Below, in pieces: positions 50,117 to 62,063 of a DNA stretch of 64,000 bases. The translations under genes were made by a program, and so were the position numbers. The stretch spans positions 13,910,501 through 13,974,500 of the forward strand of contig AP031356.1 in assembly GCA_037833965.1 (NCBI GenBank), in the 5' to 3' direction. The notes under the pieces were generated by a model, which was not told where the DNA came from, did not search any database, and worked only from the letters and a program-made list of their open reading frames with translations. Origin of the DNA: Marchantia polymorpha subsp. ruderalis (taxonomy: Eukaryota; Streptophyta; Marchantiopsida; Marchantiales; Marchantiaceae). Position 1 is the stretch's first letter, and the number at the start of each line of letters is the position of its first letter.

Positions 50117-52858
50117 GCACCAGGAAATTCCTCTATCCACACAATCCTTACTCCCATAGAGTCAGTCATTCGTTCGTTGTTGTGAAATTACAGCTTTCCA
50201 GTCCGAAACCCGTGGTTTCCGATCATAGAGCTTCAGCAATCCGTATCTCACGCCGGCCGATGAATTTCTTCAGCGACCCTCCGGACAGAGCCAAAGAAAC
50301 CCGGCAAACGAGCACAACTTGTAGACAATTTTGGAAACAACTCAACACAGACTCCCCCCATACAACTGCTGAAAAACGTGGTCATCTACAACCGCACAGA
50401 ATGATAGGATCTGCCAATTAGTGCAAAGGATGACAAGCTCAAATCAGGGAGCGAAGAAACAACTATCACGACGACGACGACGTTGACGGAGTTCATCAAT
50501 GAAGGTGTACTAGACAGACACGCAGCCAGCGCAAGTTGGCTGTCTATCCAATGTACAAGGTTCAAGTAGGTGATTGATAACATGGGCAGAGGAGGATTCA
50601 CAAGCCAAAGTAGGGTAGACAAAAGCCGGCCTCCAACTCTCACTCACACACGCACTCATCCATTCATTCATTCATTGTCTCCTCCAAGTCGAGGGATTAG
50701 CTTAGTCACGTCATTATTTCTTTAGTCACGTTGCCCGCTTTCTTCATTCGGGATGCGACCAAGGGCATGCTTCTTTTGTGTGGAAGATCCCCTGAGCCAG
50801 CCAGGCCCCCAGAGGCCCGCGAGCTCAAAGCACGGACATCGTTTCGGGTCTCGGGTCAATGTTCTGTCCGCCTTCCAGCCACTCGGAAGCTCGGCCGCCT
50901 AATGTGGCTTTTGGTCGATAAACATTAACCTCTCTCTCTAATCACACGAGAAAACGGCTCTTAAGTCTCCACTAATTGCCATTAGATATGCACGGGAGTC
51001 AGTATTTAAAACCCGCCCTGCCACGAAAACAGCTCACTTCGTGACGACCAGTGGATCGTCTCCACGGCGGATGGAGTAATTCCGTTGCCTCCCTCGGTCA
51101 GAACTCAGGCCACTGCTGACAATGACAGAAGAAGCAACGAGGATGCAGGATCCCCGCGGAGCATTATCTTTTGCACCTCGAGTTCTCCAGCGCAGTCCAT
51201 CGCTGCTTACATACAATCCAGGCTCTTTAGATTTTAGCTGCTCCCGCTTGTCGTACGGACGGCATCGCTCGACAAAGCTCTGCATACCCTGTATTTAGCC
51301 AGACCGGGTGGTACGCCACCCCGGCATACCTCGTACTTATTTTTGTATGTATGGCAGCCGGCGCCGACGTTTCAGTCTTTGAGTAAACGGTCCTTTTCTT
51401 GCCATGATTCTCTTTTCAAACTGTTGTCGTCGCACGGGTGGAGTTGAACGTTTCGTACGTTCGCTCGTGGAGTCACCGCGGTGATATCCGGTGTCTGGTT
51501 TCCGGTATCTAGTACCCGGTTTCCAGTATCTTCTATCTGGCTTACGAGGGCTTCGAAAGTCGTGCTCCGGATTTTCGCATCCGCGAGAACGAAGGTTCGG
51601 CCTCCGGCAGCGGCGCCACTCTGGCGCCGATTCGACGACTTGTCTGCACGACTGTGCGCTCACCTACTCAGCAAAGCCCCGCCTCGAAGCTGTATACGTT
51701 ACAGCTAAGATGGAAGATGACGCGTCCGATCGAGAGCAGATTCATTAGGGCGGCTCGTGGACCGCCACGCCAAAGAGTATCGACATTAGCTCGTCCTTCA
51801 GGTCGTGCCGAGAAGAGGGCAAAAGCTGGTGAATAGGTGTTAAGTTGCGGGTGGGGGAGGGAAGCATGGTGGATGAGAGAGAAGGGAAGGAAAGAGAAGA
51901 CACGTACGACATGGCATGGACGGGACTGAGATCATAAAAAATCGGCCAGATTTCATTGCATCAGGTCGCAAAGTCGGTTGCAGAAAGACTGACCGAAGTG
52001 GTTATACATCGATGACATGACAAACTTTCCCTGCACCTGTTGCCCAAAATGAAAGACATACGTCCTTCTGGTCGCTCTATTAACATTTTTTTCTGCAAAG
52101 GTTTGCTTGATAATAGCTCGTACAATATTTGTGGAAGGACTACAAATGACGTATAATGCAGCGAGTAGCCGGCTTCCCGTTGAGGTCGGTCTGATCTCAC
52201 TCACTTCTTGCTTGGCAGACAGTGTATTCAACATTATCGGGAAAGGGAACTCTGAACTGAACTCTCCTAATCTATACTGCAGATACTGTTGAGTTAAATG
52301 AAATGGAACTATAAACTTACAATAAATCCTCCGTCACGCGCCCTAGAGTAATTGTTGAACTGCATTGCAATGAAGCTTTGGATACTGTACAAGGTTTACA
52401 TGGGTAGTGTTGGTATGTTCGACCCGCCAATCCTGAAGCAGAGAACCCCAACCCACCCTCCTCTCTCTTCCTACTGTTGTTCTCTATGGTAACAACGGAT
52501 ACTGGAGGGCTCTTTCGTCAGTTTAACCTAGGGCGCACATAACAATCCTCCAGTTCTGCATTCGTAAACGCTTACAAACATCCTCCCTCGTTCGGCACCT
52601 CCCACACCGTGTTTCCCCCCTCTGAAAAAAAATAGTGATTTCAGCTTTCTACAATCTACACCTCAACCTACGACACTAATCGCTGTTATCTCTCTCCACT
52701 TACTTTGGGATTATCACCGTCAGGGCCTTTATCTCGTCTTCTTCTTCTGACTTATGACTGGTTAGGCTAATCTAGTCACACTCCATCCCCAACAGCAAAA
52801 CCATCCGGTTGTTTGAAGCACTCGCATCTTGTTATTCCAGGCCTCGTCGGATCCTTAT
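50117..52858. other. Convergent 3' flanks of the ARM and RopGAP genes
   Basis: The two genes point toward each other, so both 3' UTRs lie here. A TATTTAAA at about 51003-51010 on + could be a promoter element but leads to no recognisable exon. Short frames near 51337-51748 and 51953-52234 have no motif. CGG(T)TATC-type direct repeats occur at 51486-51540. Confidence 0.4.
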
Positions 52859-55800
52859 TTACCAGGCTTCTACCCTTTCGTTTTGTTGGTCGATTGTGTT
52901 CACCAGCCGTCCCCCCTTGGCCTTCCCCTTGCCGCGTTTCTTGGGAATCACGATCTTGCAGTACTCTTGATGGTACTCTACTCGTGGGGCTTCTGCCACC
53001 GGCGCTCTGTCGTGGTATCCATTCAAAAGAGCGCCGCCGTAGTCGTTGTTGTGCCCGTCCTCATCTGGGGCTCCGGGACACGAAGGTGCAGGCTTGGGCT
53101 CCAAGACTGCCTCCTCTCGATCCCTCAAAGTCCTCAGAATCAAAGTTTTAAGAAAGTTCATCACTTGGACTGCGTGCATCAGCGCCGTCAGAGGATCCGC
53201 CATCTGCGAAAACAATTCACGGGTTAAAACGCACCCGATGAGCGATAACGCCGATTTCAGAAGCTTTCAAGACTAGACAGAAAGCACAACTGCGCAATCG
53301 ATCGAGCAATTCCAACATTTCGAGGACATTTACCTGCGTCATGTTCGGGGCAAAAACCATAGCAATGTTCCGGGCGTTCATCTTGTTGCTCAACTCCTCC
53401 TGAGCGACATCGGCCATCAAATTCACTGCCCAGTCCAGAAGTGCTGCCTGTGTGGGAGGCAGCAGCTTCACAAGCTCTACGCACTGCTCCTCGGCATGAC
53501 ATTGCATCACCTGCTCCGGTGACAGGGAATCAAGGACTCCTCGTGGCAGCTCCCGAAACCATGCCTGCAGGGAAAGCATCCCACCAGAAAGCATAGTCAA
53601 TACTTCAAGCTCGCAATCATCTGCACACAGTGACATGAAGATTCCGTACGACCAAGTTGCTTCGTCCACGGCACCGTCCCGAAAGACGCTACACTGATTA
53701 CACTCTCTACACGTTAAATGCTTTGAGGGCTGATGTCAGGCCATGGCGCGCGAACTCCACAAGGACGTACAACATTTTAAACACCCATCCTCTTCGAAAT
53801 GATCCGACCGTCGTAAGGTCGTGTGACTTAATCCGAGGTCACCACCGTTAACGCGAAATCTGCCTCTGACCTTTGCATTCAAGACGACTACATCCAAAAC
53901 TCGAATTGAAAAGAAGAGGTTACGAAGTGGTCACGATAAATCAGGCCATTGGTGAGGCTTGAAGAAAGGGCACGAGTATTCGATGCTGTGCTACATGGGC
54001 CTTGCTTTGAGAGACTGTTCTATTGGCTTCCTCAATTGCCAGAAGCTACTATCCACCACGCCAGGGAAGCTGGAGCGGCTCTACGGTCAAAGTTCTTTAA
54101 AGTACGACAACAGTGGCGACCTCAGTACAGTCCTCTTCGTTCCTGTAGAAAGGAGAGGCTCGTTCACGGCAAGAACCACCTGGAGATAGAAATCTCTGAC
54201 TAAAAGGCGTAAAGGAGAAGTTGTCGTTCAACGCCATCGCCAGATACGCGGTCACGGGGAAGGTGGACAGAGGTTGCTCAATCCTCCCAGACTCGATGGG
54301 AGAAGGAGATTGACTTCGGGGGATTTTAAATACAGGTTACTGACTGGATGTGAGGTGTATCTACTTTCGAAATTGATGTCAGATGAAAGCGCGACCGACC
54401 AGTCCGCTCGTGGACGTTGAAAAATTACAAGATTTCAATCGCGAATCCGCGTTGAGCTGGAAGAGGCCGCGGGTTTGCTGTACCTTGATAAGACCGGCAA
54501 GACAATGGAGGTCGATATCATTGGGCACGATGCCTTTGTTAAGCTGTTTCCTGGCATGCTCCTCGTGGATGCTTTCGGCGTTGATCCTGAAAATTCCTTC
54601 GATCTGCACGTATTTCGGACAAGGTCAGGGGCTAAAGCGTCCGACATCCGTTCTCTGAGCAACATTCCACGTGAAAATCACACCTACCTACACTTTTGGT
54701 ACAACTGAGGATTGTGGAAACAGGGTACGATGTGTAAAAAATTACTAAGAAAAGGAGGAAAAAGAACTCCCCACATACAGCGACGGCCCGACAGTAATGT
54801 AAAGAGCTCTTACGATCCATGACAGTGGATGGAGCTCTGTTGGAAAAGCATGTGCCATAAAGAGCGTTTTGGCAGTACGAACTAGGCTTCAATCGAACTC
54901 TCTTCCTCAACAATTTGACCACCTCGACAAAAACGGCGTACCTTCAAGCCCCCTTGACTGTAGAGCCTCTTTTGCATCAGCAGAAGGATAGTCGGAACGC
55001 TATTCCCTTTGGGGTCGAAAGAACATTGCATGGATTCCGCGGAGACACCAAAGACACTCACGCTGAACAAAGGCAACGACGAAAGTCAATCACGACGCTA
55101 AACAGCTCGAAATCTCTAAAAACGTAGTCCAATCTACCAGCTTCGACCACAACCATTTAAACGTCACGGCTTCGCAACCCCCCTCTGTAACCAGTTCCTC
55201 GAACGAATGATGAGACGCGAAATTCTGCCTACAGAACCTGCTGGCCACTTATACAACATACGTCTCAGGAAATTTGCAAGACTGACAGACCACCAAGCTC
55301 CTCAGACTACGCATGATGCAAACATCAGAGCGCTCGATGAGGACAAACCTGGCACTAGGAACTCTTCGAGGCACATCCACTTCAAACTCGACAGGCAATC
55401 CGAGGAACCCGTTATACCGATCGAAGGTCACATGCGCTACGTGCTGCACGTTCGTCGGCCACCCGATGTCCATGGTGCACTCCTCTTCGACGGTCCGGCA
55501 GGTGAGAAGGGATCGACGAAAAGCTGCGAGCATTAGCGCCAGCATCGACAACTGCCGTTGGGCTCTCTCGTGGTCGGTCTCTCGCCGGCGAACGAGTTCC
55601 CCATGACCTCCTGCTCGTTGGGTAATCCTGGTTTCTCCATCTCCTCTGTCTTCGGTCATGACGTCGTCCTCGTAGTCGACAGTGGTAAGAGCTGTGCTCG
55701 CGCACATTCTTTGATGGCGCGCACTTCCATCAGCCAGAAGCGAGTGTATCAGAGGCGACGAGGGATTCCCCGAAGTGAAGTCAGAATCCGTTTCGTCAGA

Positions 55801-55887
55801 AGTGTACTGTCCGCCGCAGCTGTATTCGTCCGAGTCGGTGTTCGTATCCGACTGGTAGTGCGCTCGAGGAGGCAGGACTTCAGTCAT
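52859..55887 (-). CDS. ROP GTPase-activating protein with CRIB domain
   Basis: Stimulates GTP hydrolysis by plant ROP (Rho-type) GTPases and so ends their signal at the plasma membrane. Five coding exons on -: 55887-55349, 55062-54942, 54603-54484, 53564-53334, 53203-52859, all GT-AG and in phase, total 451 aa, the usual RopGAP size. Residues 1-135 are acidic and low-complexity. The CRIB motif IGWPTNVQHVAHVTFDRYNG begins at 141 and binds ROP. The RhoGAP domain runs from about 182 to 375; the catalytic arginine finger is R226 in EGIFRIN, and NARNIAMVFAPNMTQ is the conserved late helix. The C-terminus has a basic KKRGKGKAKGG patch and ends RVEAW, as in relatives. The start is the first in-frame ATG (MTEVLP), matching the MTEVL start of relatives; the open frame extends upstream only through non-ATG codons to a TGA. 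All key residues are present. Confidence 0.93.
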
Positions 55888-56093
55888 CTCTTTCTTCACT
55901 CTAAAGCGGTCGTCTCCTAGCCCTCCGGGTCCCGGCACGGCTTTTACTAAGAAAGCGTCCCTTTTTCCTGATAAAAAAATTCCATCCACATCAATCCTTC
56001 AGTCCTTCCTTCCTCCCGGCTCTGCTTTTTCTAGTCAGTAACGACAATCTACCCATCACACATAACGTGACAACCTCCCCCCGACCCCGCTTA

Positions 56094-56125
56094 CGCCAGC
56101 CCGCCAGCCCGCCAGCCCGCCCGCA
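56094..56125. repeat. CCGCCAGC tandem repeat
   Basis: Three to four head-to-tail copies of an 8-bp GC-rich unit, about 210 bases upstream of the RopGAP start codon. Confidence 0.85.
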
Positions 56126-56596
56126 AGCAAACAAACAGTTTCTTCCGCAACGGTTCTTGGACTGCCTTCCCGATCGATTCCCAAAGAACGCTCGGGCAAT
56201 TCTGTCTCTAGACTCAAACCGCCGGTCTCACCCCTCGCCCTCGCCCATCCGCATACATCCGTAATACGTATCTACAGAGTCTCTCAGGGGCGCACGAGGA
56301 AGAATACGAGAAGCCAAACCAAACAAGAAACCGATGGCTAGTGAAAAGCGACGCTGTGAGAGGCCGAACACGGAAACGGAAACGAGGGCACGAGGTCGAC
56401 TTGTACACACGCACGTTGAAAACAAGACTGCTCAGAATTCTCACCAGAACTAGAACGAGGCGAACCACCCTGAAACGATGATGGAGGAGGGTGGTCGTCT
56501 TTTGACTCACTAGATCATGATAGAACAGAACCTGAAGGACAAATGAGCAGAGGTTCCGGTTAACGAACACTTCACGAACAGAGCTCTCTCACTCGC

Positions 56597-56634
56597 CACA
56601 CACACACACACACACTCACACTCACACTCACACA
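56597..56634. repeat. CA / CACACT repeat
   Basis: A pure CA stretch followed by CACTCA-type units. A plain microsatellite. Confidence 0.9.
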
Positions 56635-57642
56635 GAACTCGAGATCGAGACGGCGCTCTTGAACTAGAGTCGCATGAGCAGACACTCGCCGCAACCTACC
56701 GGGGATGCGGAATATGACACGAGGAATAAAATTCGGGACTTCTTTCCCCGGCATACGGCTACCACCTTCATTTAGAGGAACTCAGAAAGCTGATTCGTGA
56801 CGAAGGCTGCAGACCTCAGTCAGGCTGTCAGACTGCATGGGTTAAGGAAACCAGGATGTAAGGCTGGTGACCTGTACCGGGCGTCGTGCGCCTGGCCTCC
56901 TCTGCAGCACGGGAAGAATCCCCGCAGGTATTGGGAGTCGGATAATTCGTGTTTTGCTCCGACCAGGACAAAATAAACCCCAAATTCCGAAGGCCAAGCT
57001 GGAGAGAAGAGTAGAACCAAATTTCGACGCTTCCCTCCGAGGAGACAGACTCAGCCGTGCAATGTACGTCGAGTGAAGGAAACAAACAGAGTAGTTCGGT
57101 GATCGACACTTTTCTTTTCACATCTATGTACAGAACTACTGAGTTGCTGGTTACTCAGTTCTGCGTATCGCCCGGAGATATAGACTGCTGTGAATTGAGC
57201 GATACCACACGCGCAAACTGGTGAACGAGGATTGTCAAATTCCTCGACGGGCTATCGTTCACAACTCCGAGAGACGTGTGGCGAAGGGGGAGGGTGCAGA
57301 AGCGGCACATCGTTGCGGCATATAGCTTCCAACTCTAGGACATACGACAGATTGAAAGGGACAGAATCGACTGTGCAGAATAAGCGAGCTGACAGTCGTT
57401 GCGTACTGTGAGGCAACAAGTGTACAACTACTTGCGCACAAAAGGAGCTAAATTAGCACGGAGGAAAGCTTCGTTCTTTCTTTTCTTCCGATGATCTTCA
57501 ACTCCAATTATTCATCTTCAATCAAAACCTACTGACCAGTTCTTCACATCAACGCGAATCAACCAGGTAAAAGGACACGGAAGGGAGATGGAAAGCTAGG
57601 GAGATATTTGGTGGAAGAACGAATGGATGTTGGAGGTCAAAC

Positions 57643-57766
57643 CTGTCTTCGGTAATGCTGAATTTGAACTCCGGTAGTACATAGTTGTCACCCAGAGAAT
57701 GACGAGTGCCGTCAAGCAGAAACACAAGCCTGCGTACAGCTTTAAGGTGGTATCGAGACCCAGAAT
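57643..57766 (-). other. Possible exon with one transmembrane segment
   Basis: On - a 124-nt stretch is bounded by CAG and GT. It translates in the open frame to a piece with a strongly hydrophobic span (KLYAGLCFCLTALVILWVTT) followed by a YYRSS segment, like a signal-anchor. The open frame continues on both sides (57596-57904). I find no partner exons, so it is only a candidate fragment of a membrane protein. Confidence 0.25.
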
Positions 57767-58049
57767 CTGAGATGTAACCTTCGTGAAGCCGTAGTGAAAG
57801 AAACGAGAAATTGTGGAAGTATAAAGGCGGCCCTGCGCGACAAGGCGCAAGAGAGATGGAGAGAGAGAGACGAATGGAAATGGGAAGGATTGATTGAAGT
57901 ACAAATAGATTACTGTAAATCCAACCGCCTGTGAACCTGGTCTAATAATCCTCAGATCAGCTGCAATTGACTGTCAACAGAGAAAGTGGGATCATCCCCG
58001 TCCCTCCAGATACACATCTAAGGCACTCTCACGCACTCACAACACACTC

Positions 58050-58051
<2 letters not shown>

Positions 58052-58090
<39 letters not shown>
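58052..58090. repeat. CT dinucleotide repeat
   Basis: About 19 CT units. On - it reads GA. CT/GA tracts are frequent near plant transcription starts, but no gene is assigned here. Confidence 0.95.
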
Positions 58091-58094
<4 letters not shown>

Positions 58095-58109
58095 TCGGAA
58101 GAGGAAATC

Positions 58110-59111
58110 TCATTGACCTCTGTATAAATCTATTCTCTGGCTAGAACTCTCGCTCGTCAGCATTGATGAGGGAAAGAGGGGAACCGTGGACAGAAATTGG
58201 AAGGTAAAAGCACTCGTGCGCTTAAGTAGGTACGTGGGCGAGCGAGCGAGACTAAACGCAGTGCGCAGAGGAAACGCTGGAGGTATGATACGCGAGAGGG
58301 GATGGACCAACTCCACGGGACAAAGGGAGCAAGCGGCAGTAGGCAGCGGCAGAAACAAGAACGCGCTCAGGCGCTGCGCACAGCTTAATACAGAATCCTC
58401 TGGAGTCGGAGTCGCCCCCAAGTCCAAGTCGTCCGTCCCTCATTCAACTCAGATGCGCGAGGATTGGATGATGTTGAACGCAGGAAAAAGGCCCCCCCCC
58501 CTCTCCCACCAGCATCACCAGCAGCAGCGACACCACCGCGCGAGAAAAAAGAGAAAAGGCAGCCGAGCAAGCAAGACGCGCCTCTAGCCGCTAGCCTCTA
58601 CGTACGAGCGACGAGAGCAGCAGCAGCAGCAGCAGCAGAAGCAGCGGCAGCGCAAAGTGGCGCACCGGAAGAACGATCAACAGAAAATCAAACTTCTCGC
58701 GATTCCCTTCCTACACCTGCTGCCTGCCTGCCTGCCCCTCTGCCCCTCTGCCCTCTGCCCGTGCCCGACCACCCCATCCTCACTTCTCTTCTCTTCTCTC
58801 CTCGCCTTGCCCTCCGCCTTCGCCTGGACAGACAGACAGCCCAGCCCGGCCCAGCCCAGCTCCGTCTTCGGCTCCTCCAGCGCTTCCGTTATTTGCCGGT
58901 CCCCACCACTTCCACTCAAAGAGGGGCCCGACCCCACCACCACTCCACTTCACTTCGCTTCGCTTCGCTTCGCTTCGCTTCGCTTCGGAACAACAAATGT
59001 CGCCCACCGCAGTCGTGAAGCCACCGGCTCCTATGTAGGAAGCGGAGTCGCGGCTCACGCTGGGCGGGCGAGCGCATGTCGGCCATTCCGGTCGGTCAGT
59101 CTGGCAGGCGG
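58110..59111. other. GC-rich spacer, no supported gene
   Basis: Overlapping frames on both strands (such as 58186-58587 + and 58464-59018 +) are made of repeats (CAG near 58616-58638, CTTCG, CCTGCCTG) and lack domains. It may be a promoter or leader region. Confidence 0.4.
58953..58987. repeat. CTTCG pentanucleotide repeat, 7 units
   Basis: Seven uninterrupted copies of CTTCG. On the + strand this keeps an open frame of Ser/Leu/Arg/Phe residues, which explains some of the open frames seen here. Confidence 0.96.
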
Positions 59112-59972
59112 TCACTCACTTACCGGCTCACGTCGTTCGTTCTGCTGCTGCTGCATCTCGACGTCGGTCGTCATCTGTCTCTTCTCACTCCCGTGCTCTC
59201 GGGCCCACCGGATCGACCAGAGAACTGATCTGTCGCTCGCCTTCTCCCCTCCCGGTCGCCCTCTCGGACTTCCCCTCCCTCGTACCGGAGAGCGAGGCTT
59301 GGGCCTGCAGACCCAACGTGGTTGCTCCGTATACGGAAGGGTATGAATTTCCCCACTGTACGTGGTTGTTGACGTCGTCGTCGTCCCGGAAGGCTCGTAT
59401 TTGTTAGAATGTACATTGTACAGAACCCCGTATCTGGTGTGAGTTCTCTGCCTTCCTGTATGGGCATGGCTGACTCGAATCGGCGTCCGGCATGACTCGG
59501 CTGGTGACACGTGGGCGTTGACAGGGAACTTGTCTCCTCTATATTTAGGGGATATTCCACTGAACGTGAAGGCCGGTAACGGAAAGCGTCCCACATATGC
59601 CTTCTTCGCCGTCGTTCCAACCGAGATCATGGATCCTGCGGCTATTGCGCGCCCGTATACCAAGGCGCCAGAATTTTGAAAATTCGGTTCACGGAAGGCG
59701 AGCTTCTTTACCTTCCACCCGCGGTGAAATGGGCTCCGGGCTCCGGACTTTTCACCTGCCCGATAAACCGCTCCGATTTTTAAATATTGTTTGAATTTCG
59801 CGTCTCGCTTATATCTTTCAAAATCTGCGTCATAATCGATCGTGGTGTGATGCTCATCCGACGGCCCTCGCTCCATCTCGATCTTATTCCCACTGCATAT
59901 CGGCCCCAATTTCTGTGGATTATAGGCTTCAGGTTTTCCTACTCCGGCAGTAAAACCTCTAATTGACTGCAA
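59112..59972 (-). CDS. Uncertain 286-codon open frame
   Basis: Open on - for 861 bases, but the frame opens at a TTG; the first ATG is 31 codons in (at about 59880), leaving about 255 aa. The first part (through about residue 150) is a plausible mixed-composition sequence with DYDADFERYKRDAKFKQYL; the last third is Arg/Gly/Thr-rich low complexity ending in a Gln run. No domain, signal or membrane segment is recognised. Its 3' part overlaps antisense frames in the GC-rich spacer. It may be a chance frame; the long length is the only argument. Confidence 0.25.
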   Translation of the reverse strand: MQSIRGFTAGVGKPEAYNPQKLGPICSGNKIEMERGPSDEHHTTIDYDADFERYKRDAKFKQYLKIGAVYRAGEKSGARSPFHRGWKVKKLAFREPNFQNSGALVYGRAIAAGSMISVGTTAKKAYVGRFPLPAFTFSGISPKYRGDKFPVNAHVSPAESCRTPIRVSHAHTGRQRTHTRYGVLYNVHSNKYEPSGTTTTSTTTYSGEIHTLPYTEQPRWVCRPKPRSPVRGRGSPRGRPGGEKASDRSVLWSIRWAREHGSEKRQMTTDVEMQQQQNERREPVSE

Positions 59973-59979
59973 GGACTTC

Positions 59980-62050
59980 GGTCCCAGCTCCGTCAGCTTC
60001 GACGTTCAGCCGGAACACGGGATTAGCTTGATTATGCCATAACTAAAACCAAGTTCCCGCATTAAGATTAACAAACTCTCAAGATCGAAAAAATGATTTG
60101 CTGGAGTCTGGTTCGTACCGGGGGGGAGTTCATTCCTATCCAGACCCCCCTACCCCGCTGAATATGAGGGCTACTTTCAAGATCCATCGGCTCAACGTAT
60201 CATCAGAAGTCATGTACGCGTCCCTAAAATCAAGGGAAGTTTGAACTGCCTTGTAAATTGCGTGCGATGTATTATGGCTCAGATTCTTTAGGGCTTGGAA
60301 AACCATCCGCTTGTTTATGAAAGGCGTAACTCGAGTACACGTTAATACAACATGTATCGCCGTTAATGAGAAACAACTCGTCTTCGAATGGGTCCTTTAT
60401 TTTTTTCCCTCGAAGACTGCTTGCGAGACCCTCTAGCATCTCGTTGATTATCAAGTTATTTGGTGCGAGTGTGTGTTACTCTAGCAAATATTATTTGGCG
60501 CGTGATAATCAATACACCGGGATTCCTCTGGAATTCCATTCCCGGTTGTGATTCCTGAGGCCATCGGCAATCTAGGTTTTGCATTGAGCTTGCGGGAGGT
60601 CGCAGTGGGAGGACCATTATTAACATGCAGGAATTTCATTCTACATTCTCGACCATAACTTCGGCGTACTTCGAATTTCAACCTAATGCTGGAATTCAAG
60701 AAGCAGAGACGCAGCTTCGATTTATGGAGCCCCGGCAAAGGGGAGTTATATTCCAAATCTTTCTATCAACCGAAATTTAGATACTGATAATCATGCCCTT
60801 AATGAGGTCACGCCCAGATACCGGTTTCGCAAGAATCAGCAGCAGATCTTCGGGTCGTGCGGGTTTAACGAATTTCGGAGTTAATCATTCACGCGTTTGA
60901 CTACCGTGAACACACTTACACTTGAACGTTGGGGTGACATCGAGACACAACTTTCGAGCTTCCAACGTTTTACCAAAGCTTCTTCGTCCTCCTAAGTGTG
61001 GAAGGATTAAGCGAGACGGTGGGTGTCAAGTGATCTATCTAAGTGTCAACTATTGACACCCATCCTTCAATGTGTGTCAAGTGGGTGAATTGAAGGATGG
61101 GTGTCAATAGTTGCGGCTTGAAGAATCGAATGTATCTGCCAGCTGAGGTTTGGACAAATTTTAGGAGTTCAAGCATGAGCATTTTGTGGTTGATGGAAAT
61201 TCGGAATTTGCTCACAAGATAATTAGTAGTCACTTGTGGGGGCTTTAACCTGAAATGCGGTCGTGGATACCAATTACGTTGAAGAAGATAGAATCTCTCC
61301 TCGAAAACCGTAGCACTGGTTTCAGTAAATGAAGAAATCTTGGCCCCTGCGAGCGTGGAATCTCTTCGTGTCTTGGGGAGGAAAATTAATCTGCTCTTCA
61401 AACTCGATCTGTGCGAAAGCAAAATGACGATGACCCCGTTTGCATGACGTTGGTATAATCCTCAACATAAAGGCAACAAGTCGAACACGTCGGACCACCC
61501 GTACCTGAAGCACTCCCAGCAACGAGAAACGACAAAGCTTGCATGTTTGCGTCTAATCTCGGCGGTCGTTCAAGTTGTAAGCAGCAAGCAAGATGACCGA
61601 ACAATGGATCAGGTGAGGTGAAGGTTAGCGCATCGTATCGAAGCATCTTGATTCAAGATGTAAGAGGTTAACGAGGCCGATGACGTCGAGTTGAAATGAA
61701 CAGTGGTAGTGACTTCAAGAGCGGTACTTTGACATGGGTGGGCTGGAAGAAGAGCCCATGCATGCTAGTCAATAAAGATCGCCGTTTAAGGTCAAGTGCT
61801 TGCTTGCTTGCTCGGGGCACAAACCCAACTCAAAGATGGCCCTTCATTTCACGCAACATTCAATGGCCAGTACCAAACCTAATACTCCCGCGAGAAAAAC
61901 ATTCCATCCTTCCTCTCTCTCTCTCTCCATCTCTTACATCCCAGTGAGAGGACAGATCTCGCCTTCCACTCACAGATTTAGAGAATGTTGAATTGTGATT
62001 AGATTCTTTGCGCGTTTTCGCTGTGGATATATCGCACTCACTATTACACA
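59980..62050. other. Spacer with one long inverted repeat
   Basis: No gene is supported. Frames at 61039-61646 on - overlap each other and lack motifs. The 25-bp inverted repeat at 61047-61113 is the main structure. A short CT run lies at 61914-61929. Confidence 0.4.
61047..61113. repeat. 25-bp perfect inverted repeat, 17-nt spacer
   Basis: Arms 61047-61071 and 61089-61113 are perfectly complementary (arm begins CAACTATTGACACCC). The spacer carries GTGTGTCAAGTGGGTGA. Extra GTGTCAA copies lie just upstream (61023-61048), so the hairpin is built from a locally repeated GTGTCAA motif. Confidence 0.95.
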
Positions 62051-62063
62051 AGCATCAATCAAG

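Larger units (their letters stand above)
55888..57640. other. RopGAP upstream region with simple repeats
   Basis: Contains the RopGAP leader and promoter on -, but no convincing TATA box. Tandem CCGCCAGC-type units lie at 56094-56125 and a CA-rich tract at 56597-56634. Open frames on both strands at 56200-57120 carry no motif. Confidence 0.45.

Noticed and set aside
53949..54203. 84-codon + frame within RopGAP
   Set aside because: It sits in the intron between the third and fourth coding exons, on the other strand, and has no motif.
55888..55989. N-terminal extension of RopGAP starting at GTG
   Set aside because: Plant nuclear genes rarely start at GTG; the first in-frame ATG gives the MTEVL start typical of the family and a TGA lies just upstream.
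58052..58987. CRISPR-like or satellite array
   Set aside because: The CT and CTTCG tracts are plain microsatellites without spacers; the window is eukaryotic.
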